This document shows, piece by piece, positions 1-8,245 of a stretch of DNA of 37,604 bases. The DNA is taken from positions 1 through 37,604 of the forward strand of contig PBDA01000022.1 of NCBI GenBank assembly GCA_002718345.1. The letters are read 5' to 3'. A program made the translations under genes and the position numbers. Below the pieces are notes generated by a model. The model worked only from the letters and a program-made list of their open reading frames with translations, ran no database searches and was not told the origin of the DNA. Each line of letters opens with the position of its first letter. Position 1 is the first letter of the stretch. Origin of the DNA: Rhodospirillaceae bacterium. Its GTDB lineage: Bacteria; Pseudomonadota; Gammaproteobacteria; Steroidobacterales; Rariloculaceae.

Positions 1-523
1 GCATTATTAAAGATGTTTCAACTTCCCCGCCGTGAAAACCATTACGCAACTCATCTTGCTTAAACAAATCTTTGGGCATACCAAAATCAAAATAATTAGC
101 TCGGACAACAAGCATTTGCATCTCAGCTCTCAGCTGTAACGCCACTAGATCAACTAATGCTTTATTACCACCATGGCTATTTAACAGTACCAGTTTCCTA
201 ATGCCTGCTCTGCAAACACTTGAACCCACAGATTTCCAAAAGGAAAGCAAGTTTTCTGAATTCACAGTCAAGGTACCGGGAAATGTAATGTGCTCGAGAC
301 TACTACCAACGGTTAATGAAGGAAGCACTAAAACATTAGAACTTACAGGCAAAGCCCGCAATGTGCCAGAAACAATACCCTCGTTGATTAATGCATCTGT
401 TGATAAAGGCAAATGGGGGCCATGTTGTTCCACAGCTGACACTGGCAAAAGAGCAACAGTTTTAGAAGGCTCTAAAGAGCTAAAATCCTTAGTTGTAAGA
501 TCCTGCCAATATCCACTTTTCAT
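1..523 (-). CDS. Creatininase-family amidohydrolase, C-terminus cut by window edge
   Basis: Partial gene: the first 174 codons, from ATG at 523, are present and the rest lies beyond base 1. Translating the minus strand gives the family's metal-binding motifs in order: EQHGPHLPLSTD near residue 30, NSHGGN near residue 115, and HGGEVETS close to the break. These His, Asp and Glu residues bind the two metals in creatininase and in related enzymes such as MftE. Family members hydrolyse creatinine, formamides or peptide bonds in the cytoplasm; the substrate here cannot be deduced. There is no signal peptide. The start lies 15 bases after the stop of the upstream yceI-like gene, so it is probably the last gene of the minus-strand operon beginning at 3674. 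The family call is secure and the specific function is unknown. Confidence 0.88.
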   Translation of the reverse strand, partial: MKSGYWQDLTTKDFSSLEPSKTVALLPVSAVEQHGPHLPLSTDALINEGIVSGTLRALPVSSNVLVLPSLTVGSSLEHITFPGTLTVNSENLLSFWKSVGSSVCRAGIRKLVLLNSHGGNKALVDLVALQLRAEMQMLVVRANYFDFGMPKDLFKQDELRNGFHGGEVETSLIM

Positions 524-538
524 AAAAACACAATACAG

Positions 539-1168
539 TTAACGCCTTAATGCCTCAAACTCAATCATAAAATCCACCATATCACCTACCCAGTCATTAT
601 CAACACTGTAATCCATTCCAAACTGAGAACGCCTAAAACTACCGTGTGCTGAAACACCCATGACATAGTTGTTATCTCCAAATGGATATGGGCCGCTTTT
701 ATTCCAAACAGCTGTCAAGGTTAAAGGCTTACTTTCTCCAAGCAATTGTAATGTACCTGTAATTTCATAAGTTTTTTCACTAATAATCTTTGCTGTTACC
801 TCTGAAAAAGTCATCAATGGATATCTACGGCTATTAAGAAAATCCTCACTACGCAAATGAGAATCACGTCTTCTATGATTAGTGAACACGCTATCGGTCT
901 CTACAGTAATCAATATTTCTGATAATTCTCCTGTCTCTTCATTAAAACTGTACGAACCGGATACTTCATGAAAAAAACCAATGACCTTTGCATACCCTAA
1001 GTGATCAACAAAAAAACTAACCGTTGTATGCTCTGGATCTAAGTCATACCTATAAGTTTGAGCAACTATGGGCTCACTTACACCAATCAATAGACAGAAA
1101 ATGCTAGCAAAATTTTTACTCTTTCCAGCGCAGAAGAACTTCATCACTTGAATAATAATGTTATCCAT
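539..1168 (-). CDS. YceI-family exported protein
   Basis: A 209-residue protein with an N-terminal signal peptide (hydrophobic stretch near residues 20-35, ending ...PIVAQ) followed by a YceI-like domain. The order of motifs fits the family: YDLDPEHTTVSF at the start of the lipocalin-like barrel, a central S-x-x-T-N-x-x-R-R-D-x-H-L-x-S-x-D-F-L pattern, and a C-terminal GMDYSVDNDWVGD segment. YceI proteins are periplasmic and bind isoprenoid or other amphiphilic ligands; a ligand cannot be assigned here. An internal ATG at 1144 (residue 9, MKFFCAGK) would give a more typical signal peptide. Neither start has a well-spaced Shine-Dalgarno sequence, so the start is uncertain. It lies between the NmrA-like gene (29 bases upstream) and the creatininase gene (15 bases downstream). 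Confidence 0.87.
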   Translation of the reverse strand: MDNIIIQVMKFFCAGKSKNFASIFCLLIGVSEPIVAQTYRYDLDPEHTTVSFFVDHLGYAKVIGFFHEVSGSYSFNEETGELSEILITVETDSVFTNHRRRDSHLRSEDFLNSRRYPLMTFSEVTAKIISEKTYEITGTLQLLGESKPLTLTAVWNKSGPYPFGDNNYVMGVSAHGSFRRSQFGMDYSVDNDWVGDMVDFMIEFEALRR

Positions 1169-1197
1169 AACCTTGAATCACAAAAAAATATTTCAGA

Positions 1198-2139
1198 CTA
1201 GCGCTCGCTCCAGCCTGCACTAATCAAGTAATCTTCTATAGTTCTAAGCCCAGGAAATTCTTGCTCCAAAGCATTCATATCGACTTGAACGGGATTAGCT
1301 AGATACCATGCATCTCTTGCGATTGCGGTAGATGTTGCGGTACTTATATATTCTTCCCAAGGAATCTGCTCGTAAACCACTGGCTTACCAATTTGTCTGC
1401 TCATAGCTATTGCAATGTCGTCATAGCTAATTTGCTGTCCAGCTATATCAAGTTCTCGACCAATCCAAACTTCTTTATTATCAAAAGCATCTGCCACTAT
1501 TCGTCCAATATCTTCAGGTGCGATGTGGTGCCTTGCCATGCTAGCTGGAAAGACAGCGCTATATATACCCTCATTTGCCGCTGCCTCCCAAGCTGCTTCA
1601 AGGTTAGACATGAAACTGGGAGGCCTGACAATTGAGTATGGAACCCCAGAAACACGGACATAATCTTCAATTTGTCGTTTACTCTCAAACTGTGGCACAC
1701 CTGTACCTAGCCTTGCATATAAAACAGAAGTGTAAATAAAGTGCTCAACCCCAGCACGCTTTGCGGCATCAGCAAAAGCCCTACTTTGACGTATTTCACC
1801 TTCAACACCAACTCCACGGTACTGTTGAACAGAAAATGCTCCGTAGGCACCCTCCAGAGCAGCATCAAGCGAGCCTGAATCATCAAAATTACCTTGAACC
1901 ATTTGGATGCCCAAAGCGGTTAATTTCAAAGAGGATTCACTATTAGGGTTTCGAGTAAGACCACGCACCTTATAACCTCGACTTAACAGTTCTCGCGCAA
2001 CAGCTCCACCTTGAGTACCTGTTGCTCCAGTAACAAGGATGATTCGCGTTGCTTGAGTAGAATTTTGCCCATACCCTATGGATGACAATCCAACTATGAA
2101 CAGCAAAAAAACAAATTTACTTAACGTAAAATATCCCAT
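1198..2139 (-). CDS. NmrA-like NAD(P)-binding protein with a signal peptide
   Basis: A 313-residue Rossmann-fold protein of the NmrA / atypical short-chain dehydrogenase type. The dinucleotide motif GATGTQGG is near residue 39, followed by VRGLTRNP at the end of beta-2, QGNFDD for the adenine-ribose contact, and HHIAPEDIGRI later. It resembles NAD(P)-dependent epimerase-like redox sensors, but no catalytic Tyr-x-x-x-Lys is obvious. Unusually, the Rossmann fold is preceded by a hydrophobic leader (KFVFLLFIVGLSSIGYGQ) that looks like a cleavable Sec signal, although NAD(P) is normally absent from the periplasm. The ATG at 2139 has a GAGG Shine-Dalgarno sequence 8 bases upstream, so the leader is probably really translated. 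The yceI-like gene follows after 29 bases. Family is confident; location and role are not. Confidence 0.85.
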   Translation of the reverse strand: MGYFTLSKFVFLLFIVGLSSIGYGQNSTQATRIILVTGATGTQGGAVARELLSRGYKVRGLTRNPNSESSLKLTALGIQMVQGNFDDSGSLDAALEGAYGAFSVQQYRGVGVEGEIRQSRAFADAAKRAGVEHFIYTSVLYARLGTGVPQFESKRQIEDYVRVSGVPYSIVRPPSFMSNLEAAWEAAANEGIYSAVFPASMARHHIAPEDIGRIVADAFDNKEVWIGRELDIAGQQISYDDIAIAMSRQIGKPVVYEQIPWEEYISTATSTAIARDAWYLANPVQVDMNALEQEFPGLRTIEDYLISAGWSER

Positions 2140-2292
2140 TCGTATGACCTCAATAAAGCAATAGGAAGAGAGCCCACTAAATTAATGTGATCTTAATATA
2201 TAACTTTGATCGTAGCGAAAATTTGATTACCGAGAAATATATGTTTTAAAAATTCGAACAATTGACACCTTAATGAGATGCTACTTATAACA

Positions 2293-3027
2293 TTAAAGCT
2301 CTTCCAACATACGCGCTAACTCATCAATATCAGGTTCAGAATGCCTAGGCCCAAGGCTAATACAATCCCAAGAACGCACTTCATCTTGTTTTGAAGGTAT
2401 CCAGTGCCGTCCAAATGTTACTGAATGCGTATAATTTTGTGGGTCATACACTACAAGCTCCATATGCAGTTTATTGTCAATGGAGTCAAGCCAGTAACGT
2501 TCACTTATTCGGCCTTGTTCACTTATTGGATAAGGACGATTTGACCTAATAACTCCTTCTTCCATATGAGTGGTTTCAATCCAAAATTCATCTCCTGTCC
2601 AGGATCCTACTGAAAACCCTAACCCTGTGGGATGTTGTTCTTGAAACTGATGAGACGCGCTATCTAAATAAATTGTTCGAACCGCATTAGTTCTCTCATA
2701 GTGAATAAAGATCTTGTTATTTTCATGAGAAATCTCCATTGGATCTCCAGTAAACAAAACACTCGGCATACTTTCCATTACACAATCGTCTTCTTGATTA
2801 TCTGCTTGTAAAAAAACATCATAGTCGTCAAAAGCCTGTTTACCTGCAGCTGTAAAAGGAAATACATCAGGCTGAATAACATCAGGAATTGCAACATAAA
2901 TTGGTGCTACGTATACACCTAGGAGTTCAGAGGGCACTTCTAAGTTTTGCCTGGTCATTGTTTGGGCAACTAAGGTAATGCCATAGGTTACACCCAACAA
3001 AATAACCAAACTTAATAGCAATCGCAT
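2293..3027 (-). CDS. Exported protein, single-domain relative of the duplicated protein at 31515
   Basis: A 244-residue protein with an N-terminal signal sequence (LLLSLVILLGVTYGITLVAQ). I do not recognise a named family. The middle follows the same order of landmarks as each half of the duplicated protein at 31515-33059: a Cys-containing DDCVMESMP segment, an HYERTNAVRTIYLD strand, a G-x-W-x-G-D-E-F-W-I-E-T motif, and a terminal DPQNYTHSVTFGRHW segment. It also lies directly downstream (47 bases) of a DUF6152 gene, as the duplicated protein lies next to the other DUF6152 gene. ATG at 3027 is preceded by AGGGG at good spacing. Probably a periplasmic beta-rich domain of unknown function. The relationship was judged by eye and needs a profile comparison. 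Confidence 0.7.
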   Translation of the reverse strand: MRLLLSLVILLGVTYGITLVAQTMTRQNLEVPSELLGVYVAPIYVAIPDVIQPDVFPFTAAGKQAFDDYDVFLQADNQEDDCVMESMPSVLFTGDPMEISHENNKIFIHYERTNAVRTIYLDSASHQFQEQHPTGLGFSVGSWTGDEFWIETTHMEEGVIRSNRPYPISEQGRISERYWLDSIDNKLHMELVVYDPQNYTHSVTFGRHWIPSKQDEVRSWDCISLGPRHSEPDIDELARMLEEL

Positions 3028-3074
3028 ATTTACCCCTTTTTTAGGTTACTACTTAATACCTAAATGTTCCCGTA

Positions 3075-3674
3075 TCAAGGCATAACGTACCCCATCTCTC
3101 CAGGAAATTCTGCATTAAGGTTGACCATAGCCTCCGAATCAATAAGGAAACACTCAGTTCGGTTATAGCTTTGATCTATAGTGCCACAAGTTGGCAAACG
3201 CTCCCTTAAACGAATCATGGTTGGTGTATCACCCCTAATTCCATACGAAACAAGCAGGCGATCCGGATTAATATCGTCATTGCCATGTATTAGCATCGCA
3301 CGCAAACGACCTCGGTTTGGTGTGGTTGAAACAAATGCAGCAACACTAACTCTATCGCCTGGACTCACAGTATCATCTGTCCATCCTTCACGTGCCAATT
3401 GGGCAGCTGGGCTTAGTTCCAACAACCAGCCCTCCTCTTCTCCTTCTTCGTTCATCACATTAATAATTAAAGCACCATGAGGATTAAGAATTCTAAAAAC
3501 ACGTACAACACCACTTAATACTTCGATTGCTTCTTCGCCTTCTTCGGTTAATTTTGCAGGAAAGGAATGGTGTGCCCGCAACAAGTCTGTCCAGAAAGCA
3601 AAGGTAGCTAAAAGAGCGAAACCCATGAGTCCAATTACTAGCCGCTTGCTAGTAAATAAATATTTCTGTTTCAT
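3075..3674 (-). CDS. DUF6152-family exported protein
   Basis: A 199-residue protein with a signal/anchor segment (LVIGLMGFALLATFAFW) followed by the family landmark AHHSF, then G-V-V-R-V-F-R-I-L-NPHG and a small OB-like beta region (GDRVSVAAF). The same landmarks appear in the shorter protein at 33066 (AHHAF, NPHA, GTVLEIRGW). These secreted proteins are frequent in uncultured marine and soil bacteria and have no established function. This one carries an extra C-terminal region of about 65 residues with Cys-containing segments (LPTCGTIDQ, RTECFLID) that the shorter copy lacks. ATG at 3674 has a very strong purine-rich ribosome-binding site (GGAAGGGGAAGG). It is the first gene of the minus-strand operon that runs down to the creatininase. 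Confidence 0.78.
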   Translation of the reverse strand: MKQKYLFTSKRLVIGLMGFALLATFAFWTDLLRAHHSFPAKLTEEGEEAIEVLSGVVRVFRILNPHGALIINVMNEEGEEEGWLLELSPAAQLAREGWTDDTVSPGDRVSVAAFVSTTPNRGRLRAMLIHGNDDINPDRLLVSYGIRGDTPTMIRLRERLPTCGTIDQSYNRTECFLIDSEAMVNLNAEFPGEMGYVMP

Positions 3675-4045
3675 ACCTTCCCCTTCCGTATTAAACGGTA
3701 AGAACTGTTACTTATCGATTCATGTAAACTTCACGAAGAAACACAAATCTTTATTGAACACGAAAAATTCTATTACACTTTAAAAATAGTAATAATATAC
3801 AACCAATTTAACTCATTTCTTGCGCATACATGGAAATTATCTTTCATTGAACTTAATCGAAATACAGATACTTTAAATCATCTTTATATCCGTTATAGAA
3901 AATACAAAAACATAAGAACTAAACCTTAAGTAGTATCTAAACAAAAAATTACAGACTTTGATTGTTTAGTTAATAACAGAATCATGAATGCTTAGGTTAT
4001 AAAATATACAATAATAAAAATATTTTTTGATAGCGAGCATGCATC
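3675..4045. other. AT-rich divergent intergenic region, no gene seen
   Basis: 371 bases between the divergent DUF6152 operon (minus) and the DUF3500 gene (plus). It is markedly AT-rich with many A/T runs. I see no ORF with a ribosome-binding site, no tRNA-like fold and no hairpin with a stem longer than about 4 bp. It presumably holds the two divergent promoters. A TATAAAAT box near 3999 could be a -10 element for the plus-strand gene, but no convincing -35 accompanies it. Confidence 0.5.
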
Positions 4046-5218
4046 ATGAAAACATCTAACAAAAATATGCAGATCATGACTACTGCATTTATCTTGATAA
4101 GCTTTTTAAATAACGCGTTTGGGCAAGAAACAAGCTCTACTGCAATAGCACAACCTTCAACCAGCGCTCAACAAATGACAACAGCCGCCTTAGCCTTGCT
4201 TCAATCACTGAGCGAAGAACAGCAAAATGAAATAATTTATGAATTCACTCCAGCTAACAGAACGAACTGGTCTAATGTACCTCTGTTTGTTCATAAGAGA
4301 CCAGGGCTAAGACTCGCATCCCTAACAAACACTCAAAGACAAGCCGTTCATGAACTACTCCGTGCATCATTATCAAGTCAGGGTTACCAAAAAATAACAG
4401 GCATTATGCGACTTGATAGCATTCATGGTGCTCGTTCGCTTGCAGAACTCGATAAAAATGGCCCTGCTGAGGATGATCGCATTTATGTCAGAGAAGAAGC
4501 CGAAAGTTTTGGCTCTGGCAACTACGTAATAGCTATTTTTGGAAATTTTAATCTGAAAGGCGATTGGGGCTGGGTAATACAAGGGCATCATATGGGGGCA
4601 AATTTCACAGTATCTGAGGGCCGCACTGGATTCACCCCTCTTTTTCTTGGCGCAACACCCTTAATTCTAGAAGATGGAGTTTTAGCTGGATGGTCCGCGA
4701 TGTCTCATGAAGTCACGAGAGGCTATGAGCTAATGCAGTCCCTAGATAGCGAGCAACGTGATATTGCTATTGAAGATACCTCATCTCCAAATAACTTACC
4801 TGCGGGAGTAGGACTCAAAGACAATATTGCTAAGAACCAAGGATTACAGGCAGCTAGTATGTCTCCTCAGCAAATGCGTTTACTAAAGATATTAGTTGAG
4901 GAATACGTTCGCAATTCGGATTTTGATGCAGCTGAAGCTCAACTCACAGCAATCGAAAATGCGGGGTGGGAAAATCTTTGGTTTGAATGGAGAGGACAAA
5001 TAGATAATGTGAAAGACCCTCTTTTTTATAGAGTCCAAGGAGAACGTATCCTTATTGAATTAGTACAACGGCCCAATCACATACATACTATCGTCCGTGA
5101 TCCTACTAATGATTATGGTGAATATTGGCTTGGCCAGATACTGAATGAAGAGTACAGCTCTGCCGATAGGTTTGAAGCAGCAATAGAAACTTATGAAATG
5201 ATGAAAAGAGACCTATAA
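4046..5218 (+). CDS. DUF3500-family exported protein
   Basis: A 390-residue protein with a signal peptide (IMTTAFILISFLNNAFGQE) and a full-length DUF3500 region. Landmarks are F-x-x-x-N-R-T-N-W near residue 70, RPGLRLASLTNTQRQAVHELL, the LSSQGYQKI segment, GDWGWVIQGHHMGANF near residue 175, and the C-terminal HIHTIVRDPTNDYG. DUF3500 proteins are secreted or periplasmic and have no established biochemical role; the conserved GHH, HIH and DPTNDYG segments suggest a metal or catalytic site, which is inference. The gene stands alone: a divergent operon lies upstream and a convergent mmsA gene ends 75 bases downstream. No strong Shine-Dalgarno sequence precedes the ATG at 4046; an alternative Met follows at residue 7. 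Confidence 0.85.
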   Translation: MKTSNKNMQIMTTAFILISFLNNAFGQETSSTAIAQPSTSAQQMTTAALALLQSLSEEQQNEIIYEFTPANRTNWSNVPLFVHKRPGLRLASLTNTQRQAVHELLRASLSSQGYQKITGIMRLDSIHGARSLAELDKNGPAEDDRIYVREEAESFGSGNYVIAIFGNFNLKGDWGWVIQGHHMGANFTVSEGRTGFTPLFLGATPLILEDGVLAGWSAMSHEVTRGYELMQSLDSEQRDIAIEDTSSPNNLPAGVGLKDNIAKNQGLQAASMSPQQMRLLKILVEEYVRNSDFDAAEAQLTAIENAGWENLWFEWRGQIDNVKDPLFYRVQGERILIELVQRPNHIHTIVRDPTNDYGEYWLGQILNEEYSSADRFEAAIETYEMMKRDL

Positions 5219-5293
5219 GACAACGCTTTATAACTCTAACTCTCTTTACAAAATATTATGTGCTAACAACAAGAACAACTAGTAATACAACAG

Positions 5294-6814
5294 TCAGTCA
5301 CTCCCAGGGAACGAGAATTTTGCTTGTTCTCTTACCCCTCCTGTTGGCCACCTTTGTGTAATTACTTTTGATCTAGTATAGAAACGAACAGCCTCTGGAC
5401 CATAGATATGCTGATCACCAAAAAGCGAACGCTTCCAACCACCAAAGCTAAAGTATGCAACTGGAACTGGCAATGGAACATTGACTCCAACCATGCCAAC
5501 TTGAATGTGATCACTGAAGTAACGTGCAGCCTCTCCGTCTCTTGTAAAAATACAAGTACCGTTACCATAGTCATGCTCATCAATTAATTTGATAGCCTGC
5601 TCTAGACTTTCAACACGTACAACACAAAGGACAGGACCAAAAATTTCCTCTTGATAAATACGCATCCCACTTGCCACATTATCAAACAGACAAGGACCCA
5701 GAAAAAACCCTGGCTCTTCAGCCAACTGGGAACGACCATCCACAATCAGATTAGCACCTTCTTCTAACCCCAAATCAACATACCCTTTAACTCTATCTCT
5801 ATGTTCTTCTGTAATAAGAGGGCCCAACTGACTGGAAGTGTCTGTCCCGTTACCTAGGGTGAGTGTTCCTATACGTTCTGCCAAAGATTCAACAAGTTTA
5901 GTTGCTGTTTCAGTGCCAACAGCAACTGCAACAGAAATCGCCATACACCTCTCACCGCATGAACCATAAGCTGCGCCTAGAAGAGCACTAACCGCATTAT
6001 CAAGATCAGCATCAGGCATTATAACCGCATGATTTTTTGCACTTCCTAAAGCTTGAACTCTCTTTCCATTTGCAGAACCTTTCTGATAAACAGCTTCAGC
6101 AACCGCAGTAGAGCCAACAAAACTAACAGCTTGAACACGATTGTCCGAAAGCAAAATATCAACTGCCTCTTTATCGCCATTTACAAGATTAAACACACCA
6201 TCTGGCAGGCCTGCTTCTTTTAACAATTCACCAATAAAAAGTGTGGAACTGGGATCACGCTCTGATGGTTTTAAAATAAATGTATTACCTGCAATCAACG
6301 CTAGTGGGTACATCCACAAAGGAACCATAGCTGGAAAATTTGAGGGAGTTATACCGGCTACTACACCCAATGGCTGATGTTCAGACCAGCTATCGATACC
6401 ACGTCCCACATTCCTACTATGCTCTCCTTTCAGAAGTTCTGGGGCACCACAGGCGTATTCAATATTTTCTATACCCCTTTGTAGCTCTCCCCGAGCATCA
6501 TCCAACACCTTGCCATGTTCCTCTGTAATCAGGGACACGATAGTTTCTGAATGCTTTTCTATTAACTCTTTGAATCGAAACATTATGCGCGCACGACTCA
6601 AAGGTGTTGAGTTTCGCCAATCGACAAAAGCATTTTGAGCCGCATCGATAGCACTCTTCACGGTATCGGTTTCTGCAAGCACTACCTGTCGAATAGCTTC
6701 TCCTGTGGCTGGATTAAAAATCGCTTGAGATCTACCCGCATCAACTATTCTTTGTCCATTTATAAAATGACCTACTGAAGGCAGAATCACCTTTTTATCT
6801 TGTGCTGTGGACAT
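5294..6814 (-). CDS. mmsA: CoA-acylating methylmalonate/malonate-semialdehyde dehydrogenase
   Basis: A 506-residue aldehyde dehydrogenase of the MmsA/IolA class, which converts malonate or methylmalonate semialdehyde with NAD+ and CoA to acetyl- or propionyl-CoA plus CO2. Visible features are the FINGQ start, PxNFPAMVPLWM near residues 157-168 (usually PFNFPAM; a Ser replaces Phe here), the SFVGST NAD-binding segment at 231-236, and GSAKNHAV around 260, where Asn replaces the Glu general base of ordinary aldehyde dehydrogenases, as in this class. The catalytic Cys290 lies in GERCMA, preceded by the class-specific Arg289. ATG at 6814 abuts the TAA stop of the upstream aminotransferase gene, indicating translational coupling. 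Together they form a beta-alanine degradation module. Confidence 0.95.
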   Translation of the reverse strand: MSTAQDKKVILPSVGHFINGQRIVDAGRSQAIFNPATGEAIRQVVLAETDTVKSAIDAAQNAFVDWRNSTPLSRARIMFRFKELIEKHSETIVSLITEEHGKVLDDARGELQRGIENIEYACGAPELLKGEHSRNVGRGIDSWSEHQPLGVVAGITPSNFPAMVPLWMYPLALIAGNTFILKPSERDPSSTLFIGELLKEAGLPDGVFNLVNGDKEAVDILLSDNRVQAVSFVGSTAVAEAVYQKGSANGKRVQALGSAKNHAVIMPDADLDNAVSALLGAAYGSCGERCMAISVAVAVGTETATKLVESLAERIGTLTLGNGTDTSSQLGPLITEEHRDRVKGYVDLGLEEGANLIVDGRSQLAEEPGFFLGPCLFDNVASGMRIYQEEIFGPVLCVVRVESLEQAIKLIDEHDYGNGTCIFTRDGEAARYFSDHIQVGMVGVNVPLPVPVAYFSFGGWKRSLFGDQHIYGPEAVRFYTRSKVITQRWPTGGVREQAKFSFPGSD

Positions 6815-8164
6815 TTAAACCATCCTACTTAAACAATCACTTAATATATTAAATGCTTCATCAAGCTGATCTTTTTCAGAAATAAATAAAGGAGACATAC
6901 ATATAGTATCGCCTGCCCAACGTACATACAGGCCCTTTTCCCAACAAGCCAAAGCAATTTCAAAGGGTCTACGAACAGGGTCATCAGACACAGGTTCTAT
7001 TTGTAATGCCCCCGCCAATCCAATATTACGAATATCGGTTATGTATTTTACCCCTTTTAATCCATGTATTAGCCCTTCGAAGTGAGGCGCAAGCTCCTTT
7101 GCTTTATCTGTTAACTTTTCTTTTTCAAAAATATCCATTGCTGCGAGACCAGCCGCACAGGCTACAGGATGTCCTGAATAAGTATATCCATGCGGAAACT
7201 CAATCATATGATCTGGAGTATTCGCATTCATAAAGGTTTCATAGATCATTTTACTTGCTACGACCGCGCCCATTGGAACTGCACCATTTGTTAAGCCCTT
7301 AGCTAAACACATAATATCGGGAACAACTCCAAAAAAATCAGCTCCAAATGAGGCGCCGGTTCGTCCAAATCCACTGATCACCTCGTCAAAAATCAGCAAA
7401 ATATCATGATGATCACAAATTTGACGTAAACGCTGAAGATAACCCTCTGGCGGAATAATAACTCCCGCTGAACCAGAAAAAGGCTCAACAATCACAGCAG
7501 CTATGTGTGAAGCGCCATGACTATCAATTAATTCTTCTAGAACATCGGCTAGCTCGATGCCATTTTCTGGAAGACCACGAGAAAAAGCATTCTGAGGCAA
7601 TAGCGTATGTGGCAAATGGTCGGCAGGCATTAATTCACCATAAGGTGCGCGGTTTGGTTCAATACCCCCGACAGAAGTACCTCCATAATTCGCGCCATGG
7701 TATCCCTTAGCTCTACTAATTAATCGAGATTTTTCTGGTTGTCCCTTTGCGCGCCAATAGGCTCTTGCCATCTTTAAGGCTGTGTCAACTGATTCTGATC
7801 CAGAATTCGTAAAAAAGACCTGATCCAGACCCTTTGGTGTTATTTCTTTTACACGATTCGCTAACTGGATTGCCAAGGGATGAGCAAACTGAAATGCCGG
7901 GGCATAATCAAGATTTAGAAGTTGCTGGTTTACAGCCTCTGCGATTTCAGGACGATTATGCCCAAACCCTGAACACCACAGCCCTGACATGGCATCAAAT
8001 ATTTTTCTACCATCTGCGTCATAGTAATAACATTCCTCTGCAGAAACTATGATCCTAGGATTATCCTTAAATTGCCGATTACTGGTAAAAGGCAACCAAT
8101 AGGCATCTAGATTAGTCTGGGCCAGAGGTATTTCTGAAAATGTTTGTTCGTAATTTATAGCCAT
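6815..8164 (-). CDS. bauA: Omega-aminotransferase, beta-alanine:pyruvate type (class III PLP)
   Basis: A class III aminotransferase of 449 residues that transfers the amino group of beta-alanine or another omega-amino acid to pyruvate, giving malonate semialdehyde. Evidence: the AYWLPFTSNRQF opening typical of beta-alanine:pyruvate transaminases, GLWCSGFGHNRPEI, TNSGSESVDTAL at 119-130 for phosphate binding, the PLP Asp in IFDEV (Asp260), and the Schiff-base Lys289 in CLAKGLTNG. The frame stays open upstream to 8233, but ATG at 8164 is chosen because AGGGG lies about 8 bases before it and the homologous N-terminus starts there. It is directly followed by mmsA, which consumes the semialdehyde product. 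Substrate choice among beta-alanine, taurine-like or other omega-amines is inferred from the mmsA neighbour. Confidence 0.92.
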   Translation of the reverse strand: MAINYEQTFSEIPLAQTNLDAYWLPFTSNRQFKDNPRIIVSAEECYYYDADGRKIFDAMSGLWCSGFGHNRPEIAEAVNQQLLNLDYAPAFQFAHPLAIQLANRVKEITPKGLDQVFFTNSGSESVDTALKMARAYWRAKGQPEKSRLISRAKGYHGANYGGTSVGGIEPNRAPYGELMPADHLPHTLLPQNAFSRGLPENGIELADVLEELIDSHGASHIAAVIVEPFSGSAGVIIPPEGYLQRLRQICDHHDILLIFDEVISGFGRTGASFGADFFGVVPDIMCLAKGLTNGAVPMGAVVASKMIYETFMNANTPDHMIEFPHGYTYSGHPVACAAGLAAMDIFEKEKLTDKAKELAPHFEGLIHGLKGVKYITDIRNIGLAGALQIEPVSDDPVRRPFEIALACWEKGLYVRWAGDTICMSPLFISEKDQLDEAFNILSDCLSRMV

Positions 8165-8245
8165 AAATGCACCCCTATTGAGATAGTAACTCTGGAACAG
8201 ATAGGAGAAAACCCCGAAGTATTTTTTTGACATTAAATCTCATCT

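Noticed and set aside
201-542. A 113-residue plus-strand frame at the left edge
   Set aside because: It is antisense to the creatininase gene, whose metal-binding motifs read on the minus strand through the same bases.
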